Assembly (NCBI RefSeq): GCF_029846175.1
Contig: NZ_JARWAC010000014.1
Span: forward strand, 160,023 to 224,022
DNA length: 64,000 bases
Direction: 5' to 3'
Source: Sphaerisporangium sp. TRM90804
GTDB taxonomy: Bacteria; Actinomycetota; Actinomycetes; Streptosporangiales; Streptosporangiaceae
The notes below the pieces were generated by a model. It had not been told where the DNA came from. It saw nothing but the letters and a program-made list of their open reading frames with translations, and searched no databases. How positions within the stretch are numbered: position 1 is the stretch's first letter; each line of letters starts with the position of its first letter. Of the stretch, positions 45,914 through 61,378 are shown in pieces. The translations under genes and the position numbers were made by a program.

Positions 45914-48900
45914 TCAGCGGGGGTAGACCTCCAGTTCGTAGAGCGAGTAGCCGTACGACGTCGCCCGGGTCGTGCCCTGCATGCGCACGTAGCGGGCGGT
46001 GACCGGGGCGAAGGTCACGTTGTCGACGCCGCCGTTGCCGGCGGTGGTGCTGTGGCGGGTGGTCCAGGCGGATCCGTCGGTGGAGGTCTGGATCGCGTAC
46101 GCCGACCCGTAGGCCGCCTCCCACCGCAGGATGACCCGGGCCACTGAGGTGGGGGCGCCGAGGTCGACCTGGATGTACTGGTTGTCGCTGGCCGCGCTCG
46201 ACCAGCGGGTCGACGGGTCGCCGTCCACGGCCTTGCTCGCCGGGTAGAGCAGGAAGAACTCGCTGCTGGACGCGCGGGCCGTCTTCCCGGCGGCCACGTT
46301 GGCGACGGCCTCGCCCCTGCGTGCCGGGAAGGACACGACCTGCTGGTAGGTCGGCCGGTTCTGCCACGAGATCAGCGAGTGCTTGATGCCGCCCAGCGGC
46401 GAGTGCTCGATGGAGTCGGCGCACCACTGGTCGCCCGCCGAGCAGACGTCGTCGCCCGGGTAGGTGGTCGTGGCCGGCTCCGCCAGCGCCGCCGCCAGGC
46501 TGTTCAGCAGCACCGTGCGGCAGCCCGCGACGGTGCCGTCCCCGCAGTACTTCGCGGGAAGCGGACCGGCGACCGGATCACCGAGCACCGCGCGCACGTC
46601 CTTGCTGACGTAGCCCCACCAGCCGTACTGGAACGAGGACCCCTTGTGCGCCTGGGCCTCGCCGGCCGAGCCGGGCAGCGAGGAGAGGTCTCCGCGCTGG
46701 TGGCCCGAGGGGGACTCGTTGATCTGCATTGCGTCGACCAGCGACCGGTACAGCGGGTCGCCGAGCCCGGGCCTGAACTGGGCCTGGACGAGCCTGGGCC
46801 ACCAGGCGTCGAACGCGCGGATCGCGTCCGCGTGCGCGTACGCCCTGGAGCCGGGCGAGGTCTCCAGCCGCTTGGCGCCCGAGGCGGCCCACGCGGACAG
46901 CCTGGCGACCGCCGAGGCCTGCGCCGGGTCGCTCACCGGTGCGGAGCCGATGACCCGCAGCAGGTCGGGCAGGACCTCCTTGCCCCGCAGGTCGGTGACG
47001 GCGGCCTCGGCCATGATCTTGACGGTGCCGGCCCGGTCCAGCTTGCCGGCCCCGGCCAGGGCCGCCTTCACCGGCGCGTCCAGCAGGTCGGCGCGGTGGA
47101 CGGCGCCGAAGCTGAAGTTGCCGTCGGAGGCCCCGTAGTCCTTGGCCTGCTTGTTGTTCCAGCTCACGAAGTAGTCCTGGTCGGTGGCCTGCGGGTGGGC
47201 GGCGGCCGGGGCGTAGGTGGCGGTGTTGGTCGCAGGGTCGTAGCCGGCCCATTCGTGGGCCGGGTCGGCCGTCATCGGCAGGTTCGGATCCGACACCGCC
47301 GAGCGGACGGGGTTGTTCCCGGACATGAAGTACGACGACTGGGAGGAGTTGACGTAGAACCAGTTGAAGGCGAAGCCGATGGTGGAGGCCGAGTTCCTGA
47401 ACGCCGTGGCGTCCCCCATCTGCGAGGGGTCGTTGAACATCTGGAACCCGACGGCCGAGTCGGCCTCGTGCTGGTAGGTCGAGCGCAGGGCGGTGTACGC
47501 GGTGGGCTGCCCGCCGACGGTGCCCCGCCAGGTGACCAGGCCGTACTTCGTCCGCTTGACCACCAGGTCGTAGGACCCCGGGGCGGTGGGGTCGGCGACG
47601 GTGGGCCGCCAGCGGTTGGTCTTCTTCAGCGTCTCCATCGCCGTGCAGGTGCCGTGGTACAGGTAGTGGTCGGAGGCCACGGTGGGCGTTCCGCCCGCCG
47701 GGTCGCACAGCCGCACGGCGTAGGTGTCGGTGATGTCCTGGCCGCTGGAGGTGGCGCTCCAGGCGTAGTCCGTTCCCCGGCCGAGCAGCACGTAGAGGTT
47801 GACGCCGGCGAACGCGACGCCGCGTGCCCTGACGCCCGGCCCCGACAGCTCCTGCAGCATGAGCAGCTGAGGGGCGAAGTACCCGGTCTGCGGGCCGAAC
47901 ACCGCGATCGGGTGCCCGGACGCCGACTCGGCGGCCGAGACGACCACCGCGTTGGACATGCCGGGCTTGGAGTTGTCCACCAGCAGCCCGTCGAGCACGC
48001 CCTTGGCCGTGGAGGCGGCGGAGGTGGCCGAGCCGCTCTCGTTCTGGGTGATGTCGACCGGCGAGGTCGTGGCCGGTTCGGGCAGCACGACGCCGGTGGC
48101 GGCGGGCGCGGCGCCGAAGGGGAAGCTCTGCCCGTTGTGCAGGGTGAGCACCGCCTCGGGGTCGTTCTGCGCGCGGAACGCGGCCCACACCTGGTCGCCG
48201 GCCGCCGTCCCGTACTTGGCGCGCGCGGCCACCCGGACGAGCGCCGACTGCATCTCCGCGCCGCCGCCTCCGCCGAAGAGCCCGCCGATCACGCCGGACA
48301 CCGCGACCAGGTCGGTCATGGTGAAGTCCACGGGCCCGCCCGCGTTGGTGATCGCGTCCAGGTGCCCGGTCAGGACGTACTCGCCGGGGCAGTTCCGGTC
48401 GGCCATGCAGCGGTCGATGTAGGCGTTGACGCCGTTGATGTACTCGCGGACGTCGGCGTAGAGCTGCGCCCCGCGGGGGCCGGAGTCGCGCAGCCGGTCG
48501 ATCTGGGTCTGCAGGTCGGCCTCGGTGTAGGGGGCGTTGCGCCAGACGCTCTGCTCCAGCGCCCGGTTGCCGGGCGCGCCTCCGGCGAACGGGGTCAGCT
48601 CGCCCCGGCCGACGTGCCTGAGCAGGTCCATGACCCACAGCCGGTCCTGCGCGCCGGCGTACCCGGCGCCGAACATGGTGCCCTCGCGGGTCGTCCCGGT
48701 GATGTGCGGCACCCCGGTGGCCCGGTCGCGGACGATCGTCACGTCCGCCCGCGGGCTGACGGTGCTCTCCACCTGCCCCGCCGGCACGCCGAACGAGGCG
48801 TCGTTGAAGAACGTGGCGATCTGGTCGTTCGTCAGCCCGGTGTAGCCGGAGATCAGCCCGGCGTACTTGCCGAGCTGGTCGTCGCTGTGCCGGGGCCTGG

Positions 48901-49147
48901 TGCCCAGCGACTGGTTGGCCAGGATGTCGACCAGGGTGGCGTTGCCGTTCTGCCCGGGCGGCAGCACGTCCGCGCACTCGCCGAGACAGTAGTCGTCGGC
49001 GGGGTAGAAGGCCGTGGTGGTGGAGGTCGTGGTCGTCGTGGCGGCGGTGGTGGCGGTGGCCGCCGATGCGGGCACGACGGGGGATGCCAGCGCGACGATC
49101 CCGAGGGCGGTGGCCGCGATCATCGTGCGCCGGAGACGTGCGTGCAT
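45914..49147 (-). CDS. Secreted penicillin-acylase-family amidase with C-terminal F5/8 type C domain
   Basis: 1077 aa Ntn-hydrolase precursor. Signal peptide about 1-30 (basic R-L-R-R then hydrophobic, A-S-A-A end), a short Thr-rich stretch, then the acylase. The chain is expected to be cut before Ser398 in G-M-S-N-A-V-V-V-S, making that Ser the N-terminal nucleophile of the beta subunit. The alpha segment has G-A-G-Y-A-G-A-Q-D-R-L-W-V-M-D-L-L-R-H. Residues about 950-1077 are a discoidin-like F5/8C carbohydrate-binding domain (A-V-D-G-D-P-S-T-R-W-S-S, Y-I-Q-V-D-L-G). Relatives cleave penicillins, acyl-homoserine lactones or lipopeptides; substrate unknown. ATG 49147; an extension of the frame upstream is antisense to the MFS gene and not used. 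Confidence 0.88.
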   Translation of the reverse strand: MHARLRRTMIAATALGIVALASPVVPASAATATTAATTTTTSTTTAFYPADDYCLGECADVLPPGQNGNATLVDILANQSLGTRPRHSDDQLGKYAGLISGYTGLTNDQIATFFNDASFGVPAGQVESTVSPRADVTIVRDRATGVPHITGTTREGTMFGAGYAGAQDRLWVMDLLRHVGRGELTPFAGGAPGNRALEQSVWRNAPYTEADLQTQIDRLRDSGPRGAQLYADVREYINGVNAYIDRCMADRNCPGEYVLTGHLDAITNAGGPVDFTMTDLVAVSGVIGGLFGGGGGAEMQSALVRVAARAKYGTAAGDQVWAAFRAQNDPEAVLTLHNGQSFPFGAAPAATGVVLPEPATTSPVDITQNESGSATSAASTAKGVLDGLLVDNSKPGMSNAVVVSAAESASGHPIAVFGPQTGYFAPQLLMLQELSGPGVRARGVAFAGVNLYVLLGRGTDYAWSATSSGQDITDTYAVRLCDPAGGTPTVASDHYLYHGTCTAMETLKKTNRWRPTVADPTAPGSYDLVVKRTKYGLVTWRGTVGGQPTAYTALRSTYQHEADSAVGFQMFNDPSQMGDATAFRNSASTIGFAFNWFYVNSSQSSYFMSGNNPVRSAVSDPNLPMTADPAHEWAGYDPATNTATYAPAAAHPQATDQDYFVSWNNKQAKDYGASDGNFSFGAVHRADLLDAPVKAALAGAGKLDRAGTVKIMAEAAVTDLRGKEVLPDLLRVIGSAPVSDPAQASAVARLSAWAASGAKRLETSPGSRAYAHADAIRAFDAWWPRLVQAQFRPGLGDPLYRSLVDAMQINESPSGHQRGDLSSLPGSAGEAQAHKGSSFQYGWWGYVSKDVRAVLGDPVAGPLPAKYCGDGTVAGCRTVLLNSLAAALAEPATTTYPGDDVCSAGDQWCADSIEHSPLGGIKHSLISWQNRPTYQQVVSFPARRGEAVANVAAGKTARASSSEFFLLYPASKAVDGDPSTRWSSAASDNQYIQVDLGAPTSVARVILRWEAAYGSAYAIQTSTDGSAWTTRHSTTAGNGGVDNVTFAPVTARYVRMQGTTRATSYGYSLYELEVYPR

Positions 49148-49365
49148 GTGAGAGAACCCCCAGAAACATGAGGTGTACTCGGTTGGGAGGAACATACGCT
49201 CGCCCCAACAACGGATCAATGGCCCCGGTGAGGATCGCCCTCGCCCATGACACCCACACAGCCCGACCCGTGCACCTCGCACGGCCTCCCGATGACGCGA
49301 GGGAGTGCCATTTCCGCGCGCCCCCCCGCACGAGACTTGAAGCCGGGGCTCGCGGCCCCGCTCGC

Positions 49366-50679
49366 CTAGACGGTGGCCGTGGGCTCGGCGCGGCGGGCGC
49401 GTTGGGCCAGGGCGTGTTCGTCGGTGCGGGCGTCGTAGCGGCGGAAGGCGGGGAGGGCGGCGGCCATGGCGGCCACGGCGCCGATGCACAGGAGGCCGCC
49501 CGCGCCCAGGGAGAAGCGGGCGCCGCCCAGCTGGGCCATGAAGCCGGCCCTGGCGTCGCCGAGCATGGGGCCGGTGGAGTACGAGAGCAGTTCGATGCCG
49601 GCCAGACGGCCGCGGTACTCGTCGGGGATGGTCTGGTTCCAGATCACGCTGCGGAACACGCCGCTGATCGTGTCGGCGCCGCCGGCGACGGCCAGGAAGA
49701 CCGCCACCAGCCAGATGTTGGGCATCAGCGAAGCCAGGGCGACCCCGGCGCCCCACAGCGAGGCCGCGATGATGACCGCGCGGCCGTGGCGGTGCACGTG
49801 GCTCGTCCAGCCCGACGTGGCCGAGGCGATCGCCGAGCCGATGCCGCCGGCCGCGTACAGCAGGCCGAGAGCCGTGGGATGGCGCAGCTCGTCGGCGAGG
49901 AACGGGTAGAGGGCGTTGGAGAACGCGAACACCATCGCGGCGATGTCGACCAGGTAGGTGCCCATCAGGTCGGGGCGCCGGACGGCGTAGCGCACGCCCT
50001 CGACCAGGGACCGCAGCGACGCTGGGCTGCCGTCGCCGGGGACGGCGACGGGGGCGACCCGCACCAGCAGGTACAACGACAGCAGGAAGGACACCACGTC
50101 GATGCCGTAGGCCGTGGCGGGGCCGAGCACGACGACGATCACCCCGCCGACCGCCGGGCCGATGATCATGCCGACGTTGCGGGCCAGGCTCTGGATGGCG
50201 AAGGCCGCGCCCATGTGGTCGAGCTTGAGCACCCGGTTCAGGATCGCCTGCTCGCTGGGCCCGCGCAGGCTGGCCAGGCCGGCCGCCAGCGCCGCCACGA
50301 CGTACAGCACCGGGATCTGGGCCTGCGGGGGCAGCAGCAGCGTGTTCGCCATCAGCAGCACCGAGGTGAAGCAGAGGCCGACCTCGGACCAGATCACGAT
50401 CTTGCGCCGGTCGAGCGCGTCGGCGATGGCCCCGCCCCACAGGCCGCACACCACCATCGGCACGAACTCCGCGAGGCTGACCAGGCCGACGGCGACGTAG
50501 GAGCCGGTGAGCTGCTTCATCTGGTACGGAACGGCCACCATGGTCACCACGCTGCCGAACATGGTGATCATGCTGGAGCCGAGCAGCAGCCGGAAGTCGC
50601 GGGACTGGCGCAGCGGGCTCAAATCCATGCGCAGCCGAAGCAGCAGCCGGGTCAGAGACCGTCCGGGCGTGGTGGGCAC
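49366..50679 (-). CDS. MFS transporter (EntS-like, MFS_3 type)
   Basis: 437 aa, about 12 TM helices. The N-terminal S-P-L-R-Q-S-R-D-F-R-L-L-L-G motif, the loop 2-3 motif G-A-I-A-D-A-L-D-R-R-K and L-R-G-P-S-E-Q-A-I-L-N-R place it with EntS-like exporters that pump siderophores, macrolides or other small molecules. GTG 50679 is the longest start; ATG 50628 (M-D-L-S-P-L-R) is possible. No ribosome binding site decides. It lies 173 nt after the acyl-CoA synthetase gene and upstream of the acylase, all on the minus strand. Substrate unknown. Confidence 0.87.
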   Translation of the reverse strand: MPTTPGRSLTRLLLRLRMDLSPLRQSRDFRLLLGSSMITMFGSVVTMVAVPYQMKQLTGSYVAVGLVSLAEFVPMVVCGLWGGAIADALDRRKIVIWSEVGLCFTSVLLMANTLLLPPQAQIPVLYVVAALAAGLASLRGPSEQAILNRVLKLDHMGAAFAIQSLARNVGMIIGPAVGGVIVVVLGPATAYGIDVVSFLLSLYLLVRVAPVAVPGDGSPASLRSLVEGVRYAVRRPDLMGTYLVDIAAMVFAFSNALYPFLADELRHPTALGLLYAAGGIGSAIASATSGWTSHVHRHGRAVIIAASLWGAGVALASLMPNIWLVAVFLAVAGGADTISGVFRSVIWNQTIPDEYRGRLAGIELLSYSTGPMLGDARAGFMAQLGGARFSLGAGGLLCIGAVAAMAAALPAFRRYDARTDEHALAQRARRAEPTATV

Positions 50680-50852
50680 AGGCGGCAGTGTGGAGGGCCG
50701 TGCCTGGTCAGGGCAACCGAATTTCGCCCCGGCCGGCGGGCCCCGGCCTCAGGACGGCGGGCCGGGTGCCCGCGGGCGCGCGGCGGACGGTGACGTCAGC
50801 GGCATCGGCCCGCCCCTCATCGCAGGGTGCCCGCGGGCGTGCGGGAGACGGG

Positions 50853-52526
50853 CTACAGGCCCAGGGTCTCCTTGCGCAGATGGGTCTTGAGGATCTTCCC
50901 GCCGGGGTTGCGGGGCAGCTCCGAGTCGCGGAACCAGAACCGGACGGGGACCTTGAACGGCGCCAGCGTCCCGCTCAGGAACGCCCTGAGCTCCTCCGGC
51001 GTCGCCGGCACGCCGGGCTTGAGCCGCACGACCGCGCCGACCTGCTCGCCGAGCTCCTCGTCGGGGATGCCGATCACGGCGGCGTCGTCGATCGCCGGGT
51101 GCTCGAACAGGGCGGCCTCGACCTCGGCGCAGTAGACGTTCTCGCCGCCCCGGATGACCATGTCCTTGGCCCGGTCGACGATGTACACGAATCCGTCCTC
51201 GTCCACCTTGGCCAGGTCGCCGGTGTGCAGCCACCCGCCGACGAAGGTCTCGGCGGTCGCCTCCGGCCGGTTCCAGTACCCGGCGATCACGTTGGGGCCG
51301 CGCATGCACAGCTCGCCGACCTGCCCCACCGGCACCTCGCCGCCCATGGGGTCGGAGATCCGCACGTCGCAGACGGCGACCGGCAGGCCGATGCTGTCGG
51401 GCCGCGCCTGGTAGGTGGCGCCGCTGTTGTACACGGCCAGGGCGGTGGTCTCGGTCATGCCGTACCCGTTGGACGCCTGCCGCTGGGGAAGCTGTTCGCC
51501 GATGCGCTCCAGCAGCTTGGGCGGGGCGGGCGCGCCGCCGTAGCTCACCCCGCCGAGGCTGGAGATGTCGTACTTGCCGAAGTCGGGGTGCGACAGCAGC
51601 TGCCAGGCGTTGGTGGGGACGCCGGTGAGCACGGTGACCTTCTCGCGCTCGATGAGCCGCAGCGCCTGCCCGGGATCCCACTTGTACATCAGCACCAGGC
51701 CGCCGCCGGTGAACATGGTCGCCGTCAGCACGGCGAAGCAGCCGGTGGCGTGGAAGAGCGGCACCGTCAGCAGGGTGATGCGCCGGGTGCCGGCCGCGGT
51801 GGCGGGGTCCTTGCCCGCCAGCGCCACGCTGCGCAGCATCGCGTAGGCGACGGTCATCGGCGCCTGGCCGAGGTTGCGGTGGGTGCCGAGCGCGCCCTTG
51901 GGGCGGCCGGTGGTGCCGGAGGTGTAGAAGATCGTGGCCGGGTCCTCGGGCGCGAACTCGACGGCGGGCAGGGTGACGTCGGCGCGCACCTCGCCGAGCA
52001 CGTCGGCCAGGTCCCGCGCGCCGGGGGGCAGGTCGCCGGGGGAGCGGGTGACGATCACCGGCACGGTGCTCCCGCGCAGCCGCTCGGCGCGCTCACCGTC
52101 GGCGAAGATCACCTTGGCCCCCGAGTCGGACACGCCGTACTCCAGCTCCGGAGTGGTCCACCAGGCGTTGAGCGGGACGGCGATCGCGCCGGCCGCCAGC
52201 GTGGCCGAGAAGGCGACCACCCATTCGGGGTAGTTGCGCATGGCGATGGCGATCCGGTCGCCCTTGGTCACGCCGAAGTCCTCGACCAGCCGGTTGGCGA
52301 GGGTGGCGGCCCGGCGGAAGTGCTCCTCGTAGGTGATCCGCTCGTCCTCGTAGACGAGGAAGACGGCGTCGCCGTGGAATCGGCTGTTCTCCAGCATCGT
52401 CCGGAACGTCGTGGGGGCGTGCTTCCATGTCCGGATCCTCGCCCCTCGGATCTCGACCTCGTCCATCTCGAAGAGCTGGCCCGGCGCGGTGAGCTGTTCC
52501 TGGGCCTGGTCTGGAGTGACAGTCAT
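50853..52526 (-). CDS. Acyl-CoA synthetase / acyl-AMP ligase (FadD-like)
   Basis: 557 aa ANL-superfamily enzyme activating a carboxylic acid with ATP and CoA. P-loop Y-T-S-G-T-T-G-R-P-K-G, A5 region Y-G-M-T-E-T, A8 G-D-L-A-K-V-D-E-D-G-F and the C-terminal catalytic Lys in P-G-G-K-I-L-K-T are intact. ATG 52526 with GGGAG about 9 nt upstream; the open frame to 52643 has no similarity. Divergent from argC. A dyad at 52574-52589 in its upstream region may bind a TetR-type regulator, common for fatty-acid catabolic genes. Chain-length preference cannot be read from the sequence. Confidence 0.92.
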   Translation of the reverse strand: MTVTPDQAQEQLTAPGQLFEMDEVEIRGARIRTWKHAPTTFRTMLENSRFHGDAVFLVYEDERITYEEHFRRAATLANRLVEDFGVTKGDRIAIAMRNYPEWVVAFSATLAAGAIAVPLNAWWTTPELEYGVSDSGAKVIFADGERAERLRGSTVPVIVTRSPGDLPPGARDLADVLGEVRADVTLPAVEFAPEDPATIFYTSGTTGRPKGALGTHRNLGQAPMTVAYAMLRSVALAGKDPATAAGTRRITLLTVPLFHATGCFAVLTATMFTGGGLVLMYKWDPGQALRLIEREKVTVLTGVPTNAWQLLSHPDFGKYDISSLGGVSYGGAPAPPKLLERIGEQLPQRQASNGYGMTETTALAVYNSGATYQARPDSIGLPVAVCDVRISDPMGGEVPVGQVGELCMRGPNVIAGYWNRPEATAETFVGGWLHTGDLAKVDEDGFVYIVDRAKDMVIRGGENVYCAEVEAALFEHPAIDDAAVIGIPDEELGEQVGAVVRLKPGVPATPEELRAFLSGTLAPFKVPVRFWFRDSELPRNPGGKILKTHLRKETLGL

Positions 52527-52573
52527 GCGTGGTGACTCCCGGCGCTGAGTACGGATCGGCTGGAAAGTGAGGA

Positions 52574-52589
52574 TACCGACCGGTAGGTA
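52574..52589. promoter_or_regulatory. Possible TetR-type operator upstream of the acyl-CoA synthetase gene
   Basis: TACCGACCGGTAGGTA is an inverted repeat with one mismatched pair. It lies 48-63 nt before the acyl-CoA synthetase start, where its promoter is expected. ACCGACCGGTCGGT-like dyads are common TetR-family sites. No regulator gene is adjacent. Confidence 0.4.
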
Positions 52590-52638
52590 CGTATAACAGA
52601 GGCTTGTTCCGGAGGTGAGATCGCCGTGGCGAATGATT

Positions 52639-53813
<1,175 letters not shown>

Positions 53814-53817
<4 letters not shown>

Positions 53818-54961
53818 GCGTCACCGCACCCCTCGGATTCCGCGCGGCGGGCGTCGCCGCCGGCCTCAAGGCGAGCGGCGAGCGCGACGTCGCCATCGTC
53901 GTCAACGACGGCCCCTCGCGGGCCGCGGCCGGGGTGTTCACCCGCAACCGTGTCAAGGCGGCACCGGTGCTGTGGTCCCAGCAGGTGGTGTCCGGCGGCC
54001 GGGTCAAGGCCGTCGTCCTCAACTCCGGCGGCGCCAACGCCTGCACCGGCCCGCTCGGCTTCCAGGACACCCACGCGACCGCCGAGAAGGTCGCCGAGCT
54101 GCTCGGCGACTCGGCCGGTGAGATCGCCGTCTGCTCCACCGGCCTGATCGGCGAGCGGCTGCCCGTCGACAGGCTGCTGGACGGCGTCGGCGAGGCCGCG
54201 GGCCGGCTCACCCGCGACGGCGGCCTGAACGCCGCCGACGCCATCCGCACCACCGACACCGTCACCAAGATCGCCTTCCGCAAGGGCGGCGGCTACATGG
54301 TGGGCGGCATGGCCAAGGGCGCGGGCATGCTGGCCCCGGCCCTGGCCACCATGCTCTGCGTGGTCACCACCGACGCCGACCTTCCCGCCGAGGAGCTCGA
54401 CCGCGTGCTGCGCCGGGCCGTCGCCGTGACCTTCGACCGGCTCGACACCGACGGCTGCATGTCCACCAACGACACCGTGCTGCTGCTCGCCAGCGCCGCC
54501 TCAGGCGTGACGCCCGACCTCGCGGAGTTCGAGAAGAAGGTGACCGAGGTCTGCGCCGACCTCGCCCGCCAGCTCCTGGTCGACGCCGAGGGCGCCTCCA
54601 AGGCGATCGCCATCGAGGTCGTGGGCGCGGCCGCCGAGCAGGACGCCCTGACCGTCGGCCGGGCCGTTGCCAGGTCCAACCTGCTCAAGTGCGCCATCCA
54701 CGGTGAGGACCCCAACTGGGGCCGGGTCCTGTCGGCGGTCGGCACCACCGACGCCGCCTTCCACCCCGACCGCGTCAACGTCGCGATCAACGGCATCTGG
54801 GTCTGCCGCGGCGGCGCCGCCGGAGACGACCGTGCCAAGGTCGACCTGCGCCCCCGCGACGTGACGATCACCATCGACCTGTCGGCGGGCCCGCACTCGG
54901 CCACCGTCCACACCACCGACCTCACCGCCGAGTACGTCCACGAGAACTCGGCGTACTCCAC

Positions 54962-54965
<4 letters not shown>
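53814..54965 (+). CDS. argJ: Bifunctional ornithine acetyltransferase / N-acetylglutamate synthase
   Basis: 383 aa self-cleaving enzyme that recycles the acetyl group from N-acetylornithine to glutamate. The precursor is cut before the Thr of A-T-M-L (in L-A-T-M-L-C-V-V-T), which becomes the nucleophile of the beta chain; G-G-M-A-K-G-A-G-M upstream and N-W-G-R, S-T-N-D-T downstream are conserved. No argA or argE is seen nearby, fitting the cyclic pathway. ATG 53814; stop overlaps argB by 4 nt. Confidence 0.96.
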
Positions 54966-58585
<3,620 letters not shown>

Positions 58586-58662
58586 GCGGGCGCCGACGAC
58601 GGCGCCGCGCACCGGGCATTCCGCACAGGCCATACCGAATTCTTTCCAGGGAGAGCAGATAA

Positions 58663-59862
58663 ATGAGCGACAGGGTGGTACTCGCCTTCTCCGGAGGCCT
58701 CGACACGTCCGTGGCGATTCCCTTCCTCGCCGACAAGACCGGCGCCGAGGTCGTCGCCGTCGCGGTCGACGTCGGCCAGGGCGGCGAGGACATGGAGGTA
58801 ATCCGCAAGCGCGCCCTCGACTGCGGCGCCGTCGAGTCGGTGGTCGTGGACGCCCGCGAGGAGTTCGCCGCCGACTTCTGCGTGCCCGCCCTGCAGGCCA
58901 ACGCGCTCTACATGGACCGCTACCCGCTGGTCTCCGCGCTGTCGCGCCCGCTGATCGTCAAGCACCTGGTCGCCGCGGCCAAGGAGTTCAAGGGCACGCA
59001 CGTCTCGCACGGCTGCACGGGCAAGGGCAACGACCAGGTCCGCTTCGAGGCCGGTCTCGCCGCACTCAACCCCTCGCTCAAGGTGATCGCGCCCGCGCGC
59101 GACTACGCCTGGACCCGCGACAAGGCCATCGCCTTCGCCGAGGAGAAGGGGCTGCCGATCGACGTCACCAAGAAGTCGCCGTACTCCATCGACCAGAACA
59201 TCTGGGGCAGGGCCGTCGAGACCGGCTTCCTGGAGGACATCTGGAACGGCCCCATCGAGGACGTCTACGCCTACACCGCCGACCCCGCGCAGCCGCGCGA
59301 GGCCGACGAGGTCGTGATCAGCTTCGAGGCCGGCGTCCCGGTCGCCGTGGACGGCCTCCCCATGACGCCGTTCCAGATCATCGCCGAGCTCAACCGGCGC
59401 GCCGGCGCCCAGGGCGTCGGCCGCCTCGACATGGTCGAGGACCGGCTGGTCGGCATCAAGTCCCGCGAGGTCTACGAGGCCCCCGGGGCGATCGCGCTGA
59501 TCACCGCCCACCTGGAGCTCGAGAGCGTCACCGTCGAGCGCGACCTCGCCCGGTTCAAGCGGACGGTCGACCAGCGCTGGGGCGAGCTGGTGTACGACGG
59601 CCTGTGGTTCTCGCCGCTCAAGCACGCGCTCGACGCCTTCATCGCCGACACCCAGAAGCACGTCACCGGCGAGATCCGCATGACGCTGCACGGCGGGCGC
59701 GCCGTGGTGACCGGCCGGCGCTCGGAGGCGTCCCTGTACGACTTCTCGCTGGCGACCTACGACACCGGCGACGCCTTCGACCAGTCCCTCGCCAAGGGCT
59801 TCGTCCAGCTGTGGAGCCTGCCCTCCAAGATCGCCGCCGCGCGGGACGAGCGTCTCGGCTGA
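58663..59862 (+). CDS. argG: Argininosuccinate synthase
   Basis: 399 aa, joins citrulline and aspartate using ATP. N-type ATP-binding [22 protein letters not shown] and the [11 protein letters not shown] segment are intact. ATG 58663 has AGGGAGAG about 8 nt upstream. 77 nt after argR, so it may have its own promoter or be read through. Confidence 0.97.
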   Translation: MSDRVVLAFSGGLDTSVAIPFLADKTGAEVVAVAVDVGQGGEDMEVIRKRALDCGAVESVVVDAREEFAADFCVPALQANALYMDRYPLVSALSRPLIVKHLVAAAKEFKGTHVSHGCTGKGNDQVRFEAGLAALNPSLKVIAPARDYAWTRDKAIAFAEEKGLPIDVTKKSPYSIDQNIWGRAVETGFLEDIWNGPIEDVYAYTADPAQPREADEVVISFEAGVPVAVDGLPMTPFQIIAELNRRAGAQGVGRLDMVEDRLVGIKSREVYEAPGAIALITAHLELESVTVERDLARFKRTVDQRWGELVYDGLWFSPLKHALDAFIADTQKHVTGEIRMTLHGGRAVVTGRRSEASLYDFSLATYDTGDAFDQSLAKGFVQLWSLPSKIAAARDERLG

Positions 59863-59917
59863 GCCCCCGAGTGGGCTAGGGTCGCGGATTGGCAACGGCG
59901 AGGAGAAGAGGAGAACG

Positions 59918-61378
59918 GTGGCTGAGGGTGGCAAGCCCATGCGGCTCTGGGGTGGCAGGTTCGAGGGCGGTCCGGCGGACGCGCTGACACGGCTCTCAGT
60001 GAGCGTGCAGTTCGACTGGCGGCTCGCCCCGTACGACCTGCTGGCGTCACGGGCGCACGCCCGGGTGCTGCATCAGGCGGGGCTGCTCACCGCCGACGAG
60101 CTCGAACGCATGATCGGCGCGCTCGACGACCTCGATCGGGCCTGCAAGGCCGGCGAGTTCCGGCCCACCGTGGCCGACGAGGACGTGCACACCGCGCTGG
60201 AGCGCGGGCTGCTGGAGCGGCTCGGCTCGCTCGGCGGCAAGCTGCGCGCAGGCCGCAGCCGCAACGACCAGGTGGCGACCGACCTGCGGCTCTACCTGCG
60301 CGACCACGTCCGCCACATCGTGTCGCGGCTGGTGGAGCTGGAGACGGCGCTGATGAGCCAGGCCGAGGAGCACGCGTCCACCGCGGCCCCCGGCATGACG
60401 CACCTGCAGCACGCCCAGCCGGTGTCGTTCGGCCATCAGCTCCTGGCCCACGTCCACCCGCTGGCCCGCGACGTCGACCGCCTGCGCGACTGGGACCGCC
60501 GCGCGGCCGTCTCCCCGCTGGGCGCCGGCGCGCTGGCCGGCTCCTCGCTGCCGCTGGACCCGCAGGCGGTCGCCGAGGAGCTCGGCTTCACCTCGGCGGC
60601 GGCGAACTCCATGGACGCCGTCGCCGACCGCGACTTCGCCGCGGAGTTCCTGTTCTGCGCCGCGATGATCGGCATCCACCTGTCGCGCCTGGGCGAGGAG
60701 ATCGTCCTGTGGGCCTCACAGGAGTTCCACTGGATCGAGATGGACGACGCCTACTCGACCGGCTCGTCGATCATGCCGCAGAAGAAGAACCCCGACGTCG
60801 CGGAGCTGGCCCGGGGCAAATCGGGCAGGCTCATCGGCGACCTCACCGCGCTCCTCACCACGCTCAAGGGCCTGCCTCTGACCTACAACCGCGACCTGCA
60901 GGAGGACAAGGAGCCGGTGTTCGACGCCGTCGACACCCTGCTGCTGGTGCTCCCGGCGGTCTCCGGGCTCGTCGCCACCATGCGGGTCAACACCGCGAGG
61001 CTGGAGACCTCGGCGCCCGACGGCTTCGCCCTGGCCACCGACCTCGCCGAGCTGCTGGTGCGCAAGGGGGTGCCGTTCCGCGACGCCCACGAGGCGGTCG
61101 GCCATCTGGTGGTGTGGTGCCAGGTCAACGACACCACCTTCGAGCGGCTCACCGAGGAGGATCTCGCCAAGATCTCCCCGCACTTCGCCCCGGGCGCCGG
61201 CGGGCTCACCGGGCCCGACGGCGAGGAGCTGCCCGGCGCGCTGGAGGTGCTCAACGTGCAGGGCGCGCTGGCCTCGCGCAAGGCGTACGGCGGCACCGCC
61301 CCCGCCCAGGTGCGCAACCAGCTCCTCACGCTGCGCGAGACGGTCGACGGGCAGGCGGCGTGGGCGAGCGGGTCCTAG
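59918..61378 (+). CDS. argH: Argininosuccinate lyase
   Basis: 486 aa fumarase-superfamily lyase producing arginine and fumarate. L-W-G-G-R-F at the N-terminus, [17 protein letters not shown] and the signature [11 protein letters not shown] are present. GTG 59918 with GAGGAGAA upstream. A short stem AGCCC / GGGCT (59862-59877) and a TAGGGT -10-like sequence lie in the 55-nt gap after argG. The 3' end overlaps the next gene by 19 nt. Confidence 0.97.
   Translation: MAEGGKPMRLWGGRFEGGPADALTRLSVSVQFDWRLAPYDLLASRAHARVLHQAGLLTADELERMIGALDDLDRACKAGEFRPTVADEDVHTALERGLLERLGSLGGKLRAGRSRNDQVATDLRLYLRDHVRHIVSRLVELETALMSQAEEHASTAAPGMTHLQHAQPVSFGHQLLAHVHPLARDVDRLRDWDRRAAVSPLGAGALAGSSLPLDPQAVAEELGFTSAAANSMDAVADRDFAAEFLFCAAMIGIHLSRLGEEIVLWASQEFHWIEMDDAYSTGSSIMPQKKNPDVAELARGKSGRLIGDLTALLTTLKGLPLTYNRDLQEDKEPVFDAVDTLLLVLPAVSGLVATMRVNTARLETSAPDGFALATDLAELLVRKGVPFRDAHEAVGHLVVWCQVNDTTFERLTEEDLAKISPHFAPGAGGLTGPDGEELPGALEVLNVQGALASRKAYGGTAPAQVRNQLLTLRETVDGQAAWASGS

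Noticed and set aside
49148..50449. Possible N-terminal extension of the acylase gene to 1511 codons
   Set aside because: The extension is antisense to the MFS gene and lies upstream of a good signal peptide beginning at ATG 49147.
50765..50840. Two GGGTGCCCGCGGGCG copies as insertion-site direct repeats
   Set aside because: They are short, GC-only, and both lie within one intergenic gap, not at the borders of a mobile segment; no transposase or integrase is near.
59862..59882. Terminator plus promoter between argG and argH
   Set aside because: The stem is only 5 bp and the TAGGGT lacks a -35; too weak to call as separate features.
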